Positions 29,355-38,867 of a stretch of 64,000 bases of DNA are shown here, in pieces. The stretch comes from Diplonema japonicum (lineage: Eukaryota; Euglenozoa; Diplonemea; Diplonemida; Diplonemidae), in assembly GCA_964019335.1 (NCBI GenBank), contig OZ025702.1:62001-126000 (forward strand). The letters are read 5' to 3'. Made by a program: the position numbers and the translations under genes. The notes under the pieces are model-generated. The model was not told the DNA's origin. It worked only from the letters and a program-made list of their open reading frames with translations, and ran no database searches. The stretch's first letter is position 1. Each line of letters starts with the position of its first letter.

Positions 29355-30536
29355 ATGGAGAACATGACAAGCAACGCGACTGACGGGGAGTTGTGCGAGT
29401 GGTGCTTAGGTGCTGCGGGTGTGTCGGGCGTGATTGGTGTGGCTGCAGGGGTGACGAATGGCGTGACAGCCTTCGGCGCGGGGCTCATCTACACAGTCCT
29501 GTGGGAAGCGGTGGGGCTTGTGAGCGGCGTGCTGGGCGACGACATGCGCAACGGAATCGTTGCCTCGACACTGGCCATCGTGGCCATCCAGGGTGCGTCA
29601 CTGGTCATCATGCGGAAGCTGCTCTGGACCCGGATCTCACTTATGACAATCACAACACTGCCCTCTGCAGTGGGAGTCGTGCTGGGCGCCATCTGCATCA
29701 ACGCTCTCGACAAGGACGCCGTGCGGTACGTGGCAGGGTCGCTGTTTGTACTCATTGCACTGCAGAAGTTGACGAACATGCTGACGGCACATTACAGAAA
29801 AACAACGCCACCGGAACCCGTGACACACCCCGCTGAGGGGCTCTACAAGTACAAAATGGTGGAGACCATCATGAAAGCAGTCCCTGCGCACACCATAGGG
29901 ACAGACAAGATGTTCGTAATGCAATACTGCATCGCGTTGGTGGTTGCTGGGTTTTTCTTTGGGCTGATATCGGCACCTGGCCCGCCTGCTATGGCGTACT
30001 TCGCACACGCAGGCACACCCACCGACGACATCCGTGTTATATATGGCCCTGTTGTCTTTGCGATGTGTTTTGAATCTGTTGTGGTGCACATGGTGACAGA
30101 TGCCTTCACGCCAGGTCTGGTCCACATCACGTCATTCGTCGGGGGCGTCTTGGGGTTCGTGGTCGGGAAATTTTTCATTGCGCCGCGTGTTCCTGTGCCG
30201 ATGGTGCGCTTTGTTGTCTTCCTCCTTGTCCTTGCTTCGGGGATGAAGTCTGCCGGGGTCTTCGACTGGTCAGTCCCAACAGGGCCTTACGTCATGTCAC
30301 TCATCGCCCTCTGGGCGTTCCTTGCGGCTTGCTACACTGGTTACAACACTTATCTCTCACGCAAGGGGCATATGCAAACTATGGTGAGTTTAAGTGACTT
30401 CGCGGACCTTGTTGAAATGTCCGTTGACGACGAGGCTGAACAAATGGAGGAAAGGGACCAATCATATATATATAGCATAGTGTCCAGGGTTAACCGATCA
30501 CCTTCGGGTTTTGAAACCCGACCCGAGCAATTTTAG
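29355..30536 (+). CDS. TauE/SafE-like membrane transporter; 3' end runs into a repeat element
   Basis: 393 aa. The protein has a family-like N-terminal half, GVAAGVTNGVTAFGAGLIY, and eight to nine hydrophobic segments spread over residues 20-345. The two-half arrangement (about residues 20-145 and 195-345) is that of TauE/SafE (DUF81) permeases, which move sulfite, sulfonates or other organic acids. Substrate unknown. The last 18 residues (about from RVNRSPSGF) are encoded in the repeat that begins near 30485, so an insertion has replaced the original stop. ATG at 29347 opens a six-codon uORF overlapping this start. A 3' splice-type ACAG ends at 29344. Confidence 0.75.
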   Translation: MENMTSNATDGELCEWCLGAAGVSGVIGVAAGVTNGVTAFGAGLIYTVLWEAVGLVSGVLGDDMRNGIVASTLAIVAIQGASLVIMRKLLWTRISLMTITTLPSAVGVVLGAICINALDKDAVRYVAGSLFVLIALQKLTNMLTAHYRKTTPPEPVTHPAEGLYKYKMVETIMKAVPAHTIGTDKMFVMQYCIALVVAGFFFGLISAPGPPAMAYFAHAGTPTDDIRVIYGPVVFAMCFESVVVHMVTDAFTPGLVHITSFVGGVLGFVVGKFFIAPRVPVPMVRFVVFLLVLASGMKSAGVFDWSVPTGPYVMSLIALWAFLAACYTGYNTYLSRKGHMQTMVSLSDFADLVEMSVDDEAEQMEERDQSYIYSIVSRVNRSPSGFETRPEQF

Positions 30537-30836
30537 ATTTTCGATCACAGTCGGGTTAATGATCGGTTTTTTTCTAATTTCGGATCGGTCTGATCGGTTT
30601 TTTTTAATTTCGGATCGGTTTGATCGATCCAAATATTTCTGGCAAAAAATACCAAGACCATGCTCAAAAATTCTTTTTTCTAAAAACCCCATTTTGACGA
30701 TCTGAGCCCATTCCAGCTATCAAAACCCAAAATAGAGCCTTATTTAAGGCCTTAAATGCAGTTTTGAAAAAACTGGTTTTCGGACTTTTTTATTATTTTC
30801 GTAAGAACTCACCCCAAATACTTTTTTTTAGATAAA

Positions 30837-31946
30837 ATGTCCGACACTTGTTCCTCTTCCTCTTCTGAAGAATCTGTGACTTCTTCAGAGGTGCGATACA
30901 AGACTCAGCTCTTGGAGAAGAGCAGGGACCAGCTGGTGGCCCATGCCAAAAGGAGGAAATTAAGCTCCTACGGCACCAAGGGCACACTTGCTAGCAAGAT
31001 CGCTGCTGACAAGGCTAAGAACGGTGGGGAGGACACCGATAACGCAAGTCGTCGTGTGGCAACTTCTTTGCCCGAAGCACCGACCCCCGGGCAGTTAAAG
31101 TCGATGCTATCCTCGATCATCGACTCCGCCTCCGACGGCCCACCTCAGGCGAAGAAGACTCTTAACGACACCCGCCTGTCTTCAGCCTTTGGGTGTTATC
31201 TCCACATTGCGAAGCGGTTTAAGCTACTCCAAGGCTTTGTGGCTTCGGAGGTCGAAAAGACAGGCTCAGCATCCTGCAAATCCTTGCTGGAGCTCAAGGA
31301 TCTTCTGCAGTTGCCAGACATGCAGGAGAAGATCGCTTCGGTTGCTCACCGATTGTTGCCGGTGATCGAGACGATGGACCGCATTGCTGACCCGGTCAGA
31401 AAACCGATCGCCGCCGACATCGCGGGGCAGATGGGCTTGTCCAGCAAGCTGGAGCCCGCTGCTCGTGAAACTTTCCTGGCTAGATGGCGAACCCACCCCA
31501 ATTTTCCTTTTTGGGAAGCGATGCGCTGTCTTGACCCCGTATTTCAAAGCGCGATGCAGGCCGGCTTCGCATACGCGACAGCCTACCTCTGCAAGACGTG
31601 TCTGAGGGGGAATGGCTGTCCTACTCGGCATAGCCCAAATGGACCACAGCCTTGAGACGAGTACCTCATTCGATATTGAAGCGTGGGGCTGGCTCAGAAA
31701 GCTGCTCTCCCTGTTTTGCATGACAGGGCCTTGTCGCTGCTGTACACGCAGCCTGTGGTAACAGCCGTGGACGCGGTGTTCTCCTCGATCGACGCCAAGT
31801 TCGGAGAGATGCATCGCGTCCGCCTCACACCAGACGTACGAAGGCAGCTGTTGTTCTTGTACCTGAACCAGGACATCAGCGGTGCTCTGTCTTCGTCTGA
31901 CAGGCACCACGTTCTCAGGCACGCCGGGTTGCAAGCAGGGAGGTAA
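30837..31946 (+). pseudogene. Broken hAT-family transposase with N-terminal SAP-like domain
   Basis: A first frame (30837-31655) starts with a Ser-rich segment and a SAP-like helix pair (QLVAHAKRRKLSSYGTKGTL, DNA-binding type), then a helical region. After the stop, another frame (31683-31946) reads DAVFSSIDAKFGEMHRVRL and RRQLLFLYLNQDI, matching the hAT dimerisation domain pattern (ER.FS...R..L......FL..N). Between them, FDIEAWGWL in a third frame recalls the D-x-x-W-W segment before that domain. At least one frameshift separates the parts, so no intact transposase is made here. Confidence 0.6.
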
Positions 31947-32118
31947 GAAATTGTGCGTTCATCGCTGTGTGCGTGCATTCAGTTCTCTGTGGGTGAACAT
32001 CCTGCCTCAACGGGCACGCTTCCGTGTGTCCCATGGAGCTTTTCAAGGCGCCCCCTTATTTTGTGCGTTGCTACTTCCCGTTCAAGTTTCAAGTCATTAT
32101 TGACTTTCGTGCCCAGTT

Positions 32119-32374
32119 AAAAACCCGCCAAAAACAGGGAGAATGCCGATTTTCGGGAAAATAATCCTTTTCTAAGTTGTTTCGATGCAGGCGTTGTGTA
32201 CCTGGGAGGTCCGGGAGACGAATAGAAGGGTTATAAGTATGGTTGCATGCTCTCCTCCCGTTCTAATTATTGATTTTTGATTTCGCTCCTATTTAAAAAG
32301 AAGAAAAACCGCCAAAAAAAAGCGAAAAAACAGCTTTTCGGGAAAATAAACCTTTTCTAAGTCGTTTTGATGCA
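32119..32374. repeat. Pair of ~70-bp direct repeats
   Basis: Copy 1 at 32119-32189 and copy 2 at 32303-32374 share CCGCCAAAAA, TTTTCGGGAAAATAA, CCTTTTCTAAGT and GATGCA in the same order with few changes. Probably subterminal repeats of the hAT-type element. Confidence 0.7.
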
Positions 32375-32880
32375 TTATAGACTATAGAAAAAAGAAAAAA
32401 ATGACGAAAGGTGGTCGCGAGGGAGGGGGAAAAAAAAAGAATGAGGAACCAAAGTATTCCTTGTTTCCAATCTTCTATTTCTGCGACAACTGGTTTCATA
32501 CCCTTCCATCATGGGTGAATATACCCCTTTCTGTTTCTCTATTTAATTCAGAAGGGCGGAACGGGGGGGGGGGGGGGGAGTATTTTTACCTCCTTAAACC
32601 TGTCCCTTTGCTGATGTGAGGGTTTTAGCAAACCCTGCCACCGTGTGAAAACACATCAAGAAAAAAAAAAGAAAAAAAGAAGAAGAAGAAAAAAAAAAAA
32701 ACTATTTCTCTTGAAACCGTGCGACCACTGTAGGTTGATGTGGAGCCGTTTAGCTTCCACGGGTAAGAAACCCAATACTTTTTTGAGCCCCAGCAGGGAC
32801 TCGTCAGTTTTCTTATTCTTCTTCTTGTTTGGGTATCCCTCATTTTCCACCTTTAAAAAGGAGAGGGGGAAACCAAAAAC

Positions 32881-34140
32881 ATGGCCGCGATACTAGTGGG
32901 ACTGGTAGTGCTGACAGCGCGGGCACAAAACCCTGACAGTGACGGATTGATGAACCTCCATCTCATGCCTGACAAAGTGGCGGACGGGGCTATGTGCTTA
33001 GATGGGACCCCAGCAGGGTTTTACTTCAAGCCCTTTTCAGGGATCGCTAACAGCAACAAATGGCAGCTCTTTATCGAAGGCGGCGGCTGGTGCTACGACG
33101 CAGAAGACTGCTACCAAAGGTCCAAGGGAAGGCTCGGCAGCTCGACAGGATGGAACACTACCACCACACAAGGCGGGATGATGTCGCAAAACTGCACCGT
33201 GAACCCGGATTTCTGCAACTACAACAAAGTAGAGCTGACATACTGCGACGGCAACAGCTTCACAGGGAACAGAGAGGACCCTTTGGTGTACAATGGAACG
33301 AACATGTACTTCAGAGGAAAGCGGAATTTAGATGCAATTTTGGAAACGCTTTTGGAGAAGTACAACCTGCGCGACGCCCAAGAGGTCATGCTCACAGGAT
33401 GCTCGGCAGGTGGCCTCTCTACCTTCATCCACACCAACTACGTGCAGGACTGGCTCTCAACGCACACTACAAGCTTGAAAAAATTCAAGGCGGTTGCACT
33501 GTCGGGTTTTTTCCTGGATCACACCAACATCGAAGGCAATCCCGTCTACCATGATGAGATAGTGAACATCCACAGTATCTCAAATGCGACACTGGACGTG
33601 CGGTGTGTTGAGGCAAACAAGAATGCTCCCTGGAAGTGCAACTTTGCACAGTACACATACCCCCACGTTGCCGCACCCATGATGGTGATTAACTCTGCTT
33701 ACGACCAGTGGCAGCTGGGGTGTATCTACACCGCAGTGTACCCCCAAGGATGGCCTAACCAAACAGACCCCGTCCATGGAGGGTGTAATAAGATTAAAGG
33801 ATGGACTGAGTGTACTGATAACCCAGACGACTGTTCTTCGTCGCAAATGGTCACTATGAACAAGTACATCACAGACTTCAACGTGACCATTCAGCAGATT
33901 CCGAAGTTCTCTGAGGCGGGGAGCGGTGCTTTCCTTCATTCGTGCCACACGCACTGCGAGGCGAAGAAGGATGATTCTTACATCGGGTTCAAGATTAACG
34001 GTGTCAGCATTCGCGATGCGTTGTCGAAGTGGTGGGCCGCCCCCACCACGGACCCCGCGTCGTCTCACCAGTACACCCCGTGTCTCTACAACACGGGTAA
34101 CACGACTGAAAGAGATTGTAACCCCACGTGTCTTCTGTAA
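32881..34140 (+). CDS. Secreted pectinacetylesterase/Notum-family carboxylesterase
   Basis: 419 aa. A hydrophobic N-terminus (MAAILVGLVVLTARAQ) gives a signal peptide. The oxyanion-hole segment KWQLFIEGGGWCYDAEDCYQ and the nucleophile elbow GCSAGG with Ser175 are diagnostic. NSAYDQWQL contributes the probable catalytic Asp region and FLHSCHTHC the catalytic His near the C-terminus. Many paired Cys and N-glycosylation sequons suit a secreted enzyme. The family removes acetyl groups from pectin in plants and bacteria and palmitoleate from Wnt in animals; for a protist, extracellular polysaccharide deacetylation is the more likely role. The gene has no introns and sits right after the transposon remnant. 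Confidence 0.92.
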   Translation: MAAILVGLVVLTARAQNPDSDGLMNLHLMPDKVADGAMCLDGTPAGFYFKPFSGIANSNKWQLFIEGGGWCYDAEDCYQRSKGRLGSSTGWNTTTTQGGMMSQNCTVNPDFCNYNKVELTYCDGNSFTGNREDPLVYNGTNMYFRGKRNLDAILETLLEKYNLRDAQEVMLTGCSAGGLSTFIHTNYVQDWLSTHTTSLKKFKAVALSGFFLDHTNIEGNPVYHDEIVNIHSISNATLDVRCVEANKNAPWKCNFAQYTYPHVAAPMMVINSAYDQWQLGCIYTAVYPQGWPNQTDPVHGGCNKIKGWTECTDNPDDCSSSQMVTMNKYITDFNVTIQQIPKFSEAGSGAFLHSCHTHCEAKKDDSYIGFKINGVSIRDALSKWWAAPTTDPASSHQYTPCLYNTGNTTERDCNPTCLL

Positions 34141-34443
34141 GGGGCATCATCAGGTCGTGGTGATCTTGCCCTCTTTTTTTATTTTATTTTCTAAACTTTT
34201 TTTCGCCTCAAAAAAAAAAAAAAAAAAAAAAAAAGGCGGTCGTGGGTGGTACTATTTTGTTTCAACCGAAAGGGGGGGGGGGGGAAAGAAAAAAAGGAAA
34301 AAAAAAAAAAAAAAGGAAAAAAAAAAAAACCAACGTATTCTTTTTTTTTTGTGTTTTCATTGTATTACGCCACAGTTTTTTTTTTTTTTTCTTCTCTTAC
34401 TTACTTTTCACAAACAACACACCCTTCTGCAGCCCTACACAAG

Positions 34444-36219
34444 ATGTCCTCGTGGATCCTCGAGGGCGACGAGAAGGCAACCGTGGTGGTCGATGGACAG
34501 GAGCGGAGGGTGCACACTGCGTATGACGCAGGAAGGGTGCAGGTGGCGGTGGACGGGTACGCGCTGATGCATTCGAAGCAGTTCAAGTTGATCAAGGATG
34601 GCGTGGGAGAGGAAGGATGGGGGGAGTGCAAAGTGCGAGAGGGCGTGCGGGTGTGGACCAAGGTTCGACCCATGCTGCAGTTCAAGGCGGCGATACGGGT
34701 GGAGCGTGATGCGTCAGTGGCGTACAGCACACTGCTGAACACCAGCTACAGACTGGAGTGGGACACCACACTCATGAGCAGCAGACGCATCGGCGTTCTG
34801 TCGCACAACAACGATCTCTTGTACTTCAAGACCAACCTCCCTGCACAGGATGGATCTGCTGACTTTGTCGTGCAGCGTGCGTGGGCCGCATTGCCTCAGC
34901 ATGAGTACGTCCTCGTGCACCACTCTGTACCGCACCCCGACTACCCCACCACCCCCGACAGGGGTCACGTCTACGGCTTCGGGTACCTTGTGACACCATG
35001 TGCCGACGACCCGGAGGCATGTGTTGTGCGTTCCTACACACAAGTCGACAGCGGCCTCTTCTCTAGCACACCTGCCGAGCTGGCCGACCTCTGCGGAGAG
35101 AACCTGCTCAGCCTCCGTGAGGGCGTCCTCGCCTACCCGCAGAACCTCCCCATCGTGACAGGACCCCTCCTGCGTCAGGCGGACGTCTGCGACGTCGCCA
35201 CCCTGGTGCGGAACATCCTCGATGAAGAGACAGAGGGGCGTGACATGCTCCTCAAGGAGCACGACCTGGAGCTCCCTGCGTGCCTCGACATCCCGCGCAG
35301 CGGGTCGAAGGAGGTCCTGAGCAGCTCCCCCGGTCTGACGGACCCATCGTCGCCCTCAGAACTGCACTCATCGTGCAGCACACCTGTGGGCATGCTCATC
35401 CACGGCAACCAGATCGCCCCTAAGGAGTGCAAGCGGTGCCTGCAGCCATTCCATGCAACACGCAGGCGGCATTGCTGCCGTTCATGCGGCGACTCGTTCT
35501 GCTCAGCGTGCTCCCCGAACAAGGCACTGCTGCACGACGGTGAGGGCGTGCAAAGGCCTTCCCGCGTGTGCGACGCGTGCCACCGGCAACTGTCGCCCAA
35601 CACGAACCTGATCCTCTCCCCGAAGGCAGTCGGCAGGCTGTCGAGCACGAGCTTCCTGCGAAGACAGGACTCGAATAACTTCGAGCTGCAAAGAGCGCTG
35701 GCGAAGGTGAAGGAGCTGGAGGAGCAGCTGAACGAGATCAAAGACTGTCATGAAAAGCACGCGGATCAGATACAAGTGGGACGGATGGCGACAGCGATGG
35801 AAGAGGAACGCGCGGTCAGCAGGCGGAGGGACTTCATTGCAGGGAAGCACCACACCAAAGCCTGTCAGATATGCGGGGCTGCCTTCAGATTATTCAGGAG
35901 AGAGCACCATTGCAGAATGTGCTATCGGTCGGTGTGCGCAACGTGCAGCCCGAGCCGTGTAGGGAAGGAGGCTTTGCGGAAGTGCTTGTGGTGCGACATG
36001 GCACCCCCTGCCAACATGCCTGCCTGTGCAGTAGGCCACACTGCCGCCATGCGGGCAGCGGAGTACCTGACAGCTGCTGAGATCCTGTGGCAAGCTTCTG
36101 AAGAGGAAAGGCCTCTTACGCCTATTGCCTCTGACCACGATGATAATTCTTCATTCGCGCCTTCTGATATGCCCACACCTGACCCGAAGGTGTCTGTTAA
36201 CTTCTTTGCTAACTCTTAA
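34444..36219 (+). CDS. START domain protein with two FYVE-type zinc fingers
   Basis: 591 aa from ATG 34444, preceded by a T-rich tract and CTGCAG ending at 34432. Residues about 50-280 form a START lipid-binding domain (TKVRPMLQFKAAIRV, SYRLEWDTTLMSSRR, SADFVVQRAWAALP). At about 320-385 a FYVE finger reads CKRCLQPF then RRRHCCRSCGDSFCSAC and CDAC. A coiled coil (ELQRALAKVKELEEQLNEIK) follows, then a second FYVE with CQICGAAF, RREHHCRMCYRSVCATC and CLWC. The R+HHC+ core suggests binding to phosphatidylinositol 3-phosphate; the N-terminal WxxD is not clear in either finger. Likely a peripheral endosome protein moving or sensing lipid. START plus FYVE proteins occur widely in oomycetes and other protists. 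Confidence 0.9.
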   Translation: MSSWILEGDEKATVVVDGQERRVHTAYDAGRVQVAVDGYALMHSKQFKLIKDGVGEEGWGECKVREGVRVWTKVRPMLQFKAAIRVERDASVAYSTLLNTSYRLEWDTTLMSSRRIGVLSHNNDLLYFKTNLPAQDGSADFVVQRAWAALPQHEYVLVHHSVPHPDYPTTPDRGHVYGFGYLVTPCADDPEACVVRSYTQVDSGLFSSTPAELADLCGENLLSLREGVLAYPQNLPIVTGPLLRQADVCDVATLVRNILDEETEGRDMLLKEHDLELPACLDIPRSGSKEVLSSSPGLTDPSSPSELHSSCSTPVGMLIHGNQIAPKECKRCLQPFHATRRRHCCRSCGDSFCSACSPNKALLHDGEGVQRPSRVCDACHRQLSPNTNLILSPKAVGRLSSTSFLRRQDSNNFELQRALAKVKELEEQLNEIKDCHEKHADQIQVGRMATAMEEERAVSRRRDFIAGKHHTKACQICGAAFRLFRREHHCRMCYRSVCATCSPSRVGKEALRKCLWCDMAPPANMPACAVGHTAAMRAAEYLTAAEILWQASEEERPLTPIASDHDDNSSFAPSDMPTPDPKVSVNFFANS

Positions 36220-36996
36220 ACGGAAGATTTTTAAAAATGAATGAGAAGAAGAAGAAGAAAAAAAGAAGAAGAAGGGGAAAACCATTTTTTTTCCCCCCTC
36301 CGTGTGTGTATGCGTCCAGTTTTATTGTGATTTTTTTTTTTTTTCCCTTTATGCTAAACTCTTCCTTCCCTTTACCCTCTACTTCTGCTTCCTTGACGGC
36401 ACGTAGCTACGCTTCACCCTTCCCCCCCTTTATACCCCTTTTCTTTTGGTCTGGTTTGTGTTATGTTTTTTTGCGTAGGAAAAAAAAAAAAAAAGGAAAA
36501 CAAAAAAACACCGTTCACGGGAAGCAAAAAAAATTTTTTTTTAAAAATACACCACAGGTCTGTAAGTAGAATTCTTCAGAGCTTTCTTTTGATTTTCTTT
36601 TTTGTGCTTTCCCAGCTGAAGTCCCACGGGGTCTTTTCTTTTGCCAAGCCACCATTATTTTTTGCTCCCCGTGCTACGGTTTGCGTCACGATAAACCCCA
36701 ATCAGGTATAATAAAGTTGGAAGTCACCGTAGTTGAAAGAAATGGTGGAAAAAAAAAATGATTTTCGCCAACTGTGAACGATTTTTTTCCCAAAAGGGAA
36801 AAAAAAAAAAAAAAAAAGAGGAAAGAAAAAAAAAAGAAAAAAAAAGGAAGGGCGGGAAATAAAAATAAAAAAAGGAGCTTTTCATTTTTTTTTTTCCCCT
36901 CCTCTTTTCCGTTTCTCCCCATCGTGGGAGGTTGTGGGGGTTTCCCCCTGCTGAACTGACCTTTTTCAATTTTCTTTCTTCTTTTTAGAGGACATT

Positions 36997-37040
<44 letters not shown>

Positions 37041-37932
37041 CGGTGCTCTTCTCCCTTCCCGAGTGCTAAACAGACGACCCGGAACGAAAAAGAAAAAGAA
37101 AAAAAAAAAACTAGATACTTATTTACCCTCCTCCACCGTCAGACCCCAGAAGACCTATATAGGAGTTCCCATTCTTGTTCTCATGTTTGCTGCACTAAGC
37201 ACATAATGAACAAATCTCGAACAAATTGTTGGAGAGAGAATGAAGACATGATCCCCCCCTCCCATTTCTCCCCCTCTTCTATTGCTGACCTTATTTTTAT
37301 GCAACCCCTCCGTGAGGGTGATTGGTTTTTTTTTTTTTTTTCTTTCTTCTTTTTTTGCCCTATCAAAAAAAAAAAAAAATCCTTTCCTGCTTCTTTTCTT
37401 ATTATTTTTTTTTTTAATGTCTCTTTTTTTTTTTTTTTCTTTCTTCCCTTGCTCAGTCCTCTTTTCCCATGGTCCTTCAGTTGCCCCATGTTACATAAGC
37501 GAAGCTGAGAAGGAGAAGGGAAAAAAAAAAGGGGGGGGGAAATACAAGTTTTTTGTGGTGGAAATTGCTAGCAGATTCTGCCTTTTTTTTTTTTTTTTTT
37601 ACTATTAATTTCTCCCCTTTCTCCCCCTTTTTTTTTTCTTCCTGTGTTTTTTTTTTTCTCTTTTTTTTATTGTTGTAATATCCAAAAGAAGAGAGTAGTG
37701 ATTATAGGTGTTGTTATAGGTGATTATCCCTCTTTCTCTTAAAGAAGGCCTTCTCCTAAAAGCCCCATTCTCGCTTCCGCAAACCCAGCTCCTGTAGGCT
37801 TGGCGGCTCCATGGAAAGCAAAAGGGTTTATTTCTTGCGGGCCGTTGCTAACCACTTCGTTCCTATCATAGTGAATTTCTTTTTTTTTTTTTTATTTCAC
37901 TCTTCGTCATTTTCTTCACTCACTAGGGGCCT

Positions 37933-38432
37933 CATTATTTAACGCGAAATGGCCATTATTTAACGCGAAACGGCCATTATTTAACGCGAAATCGCCATTA
38001 TTTAACTAGTTAAATAATGAGATTTTGCAGTTAAATAATGGCCCTTCAGAGTGAAAAAATGGGTCTTGTCGTGGAAAAAAATGCACCCAACCCCTTGAAA
38101 AATTTTTTGGGGTGGGGGTATTTTGACTATTTTTGGCCATCTGAGGCCATTCCAGCCCTTAAAAGTGGGAATAAGTGCCTTACTTCCCCTTTAAATGCCA
38201 CGGCGAAATAGCTACCCTGTATTACCTTAGGAAAATCCCCAAAAAGCTGACCTGCGTGAAAAAAAACAGCAGTGAAAGCAGTGAAGAGTGAGTGACTCAA
38301 ATGACGAAGAGTGAAATAAAACGACTTACTTGCCGCCAAATGAGCCATTATTTAACACTCGTTACCCGTTTTTTTGCACTCGGGCCCTGCGGGCCCTCGT
38401 GCAAAAAATTCGGGAACTCGAGTTAAATAATG
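37933..38432. mobile_element. Repeat element with 21-bp tandem array and inverted CATTATTTAAC cores
   Basis: CATTATTTAAC occurs at 37933, 37954, 37975 and 37996, exactly 21 bp apart, then in inverse orientation at 38009 and 38030, also 21 bp apart, around the palindrome AACTAGTT. At the other end it appears at 38346 and inverted at 38422. The body has no coding frame. The arrangement is like terminal and subterminal transposase-binding repeats of a non-autonomous DNA transposon. The ends given are those of the outermost cores. Confidence 0.7.
38370..38408. repeat. Strong hairpin with GC-rich stem
   Basis: TTTTTTGCAC (38370-38379) pairs with GTGCAAAAAA (38399-38408). Inside, GGGCCC at 38382-38387 and 38391-38396 complete a nearly full-length stem around a 3-nt loop. 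It lies inside the repeat element. Confidence 0.8.
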
Positions 38433-38867
38433 ACTCATTATTTGTTGGCAATAAATAGTTATTTTTTTTTTTTTTTGCTGTTCTTTCGCTGACACTTCTC
38501 CAATCATAAAAATGAGGAAAAAAAATTTTTTTTTCTTTTTGACATTATCGTGGATCGAAGTTACTATTATTTTTCTTTCTTTCTTTCTATATTTTCTCAA
38601 AAAAAGAAGAAGGGGGGGGGGGGGGGGGGAAGAGGGAGAGGGAGAGGGGGTAAATAAAAAAAAAAAGAAAACAGACCTGTCTAGCGTGGCTTGTTCCCAA
38701 TCAAAAAAAAAAACACTTTTTTTTTTTTTTTGAAAAAAAAACGTGTCGAAAAAAAAAAAAATGTGATGTCTGGTCTGGCCCTTCTTCTTTTTTGCTATTT
38801 TTTTTTTTTTTTTTTTTTTTTGCCTAGGTTTCCCTTTCACCGAAAAACAGGAGGGGGGGAAAAAAAA

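Larger units (their letters stand above)
30485..32374. mobile_element. Decayed hAT-type DNA transposon region
   Basis: Begins with CAGGGTTAACCGATC, a hAT-like end, and a 5' region with the palindrome CGGGTTTTGAAACCCG and repeats of GATCGG separated by T runs. It then holds two broken transposase frames (listed below). The 3' region has a direct repeat of about 70 bp (32119-32189 and 32303-32374), both containing CTTTTCTAAGT and GATGCA. A matching right terminal repeat and target duplication were not found, so the boundaries are approximate. Confidence 0.6.
36220..38867. other. Long homopolymer-rich spacer with a repeat element
   Basis: A and T runs dominate 36240-37680, including about 45 T near 36995-37040. 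37690-37880 is of ordinary complexity but lacks a protein-like frame. 37933-38432 is the CATTATTTAAC element listed separately. From 38460 to the next ATG there are again T, G and A runs. Confidence 0.6.

Noticed and set aside
32620-32640. Right terminal repeat of the hAT-type element at AGCAAACCCTG
   Set aside because: Only the outer seven bases match the left CAGGGTT end and the flanking eight bases do not match, so it is probably chance.
36237-36569. Frame coding 110 residues rich in Lys then Phe
   Set aside because: Composition is that of A and T runs; no protein-like segment.
37933-38040. CRISPR-like array of 21-bp units
   Set aside because: Units are contiguous tandem repeats without unique spacers and the genome is eukaryotic.
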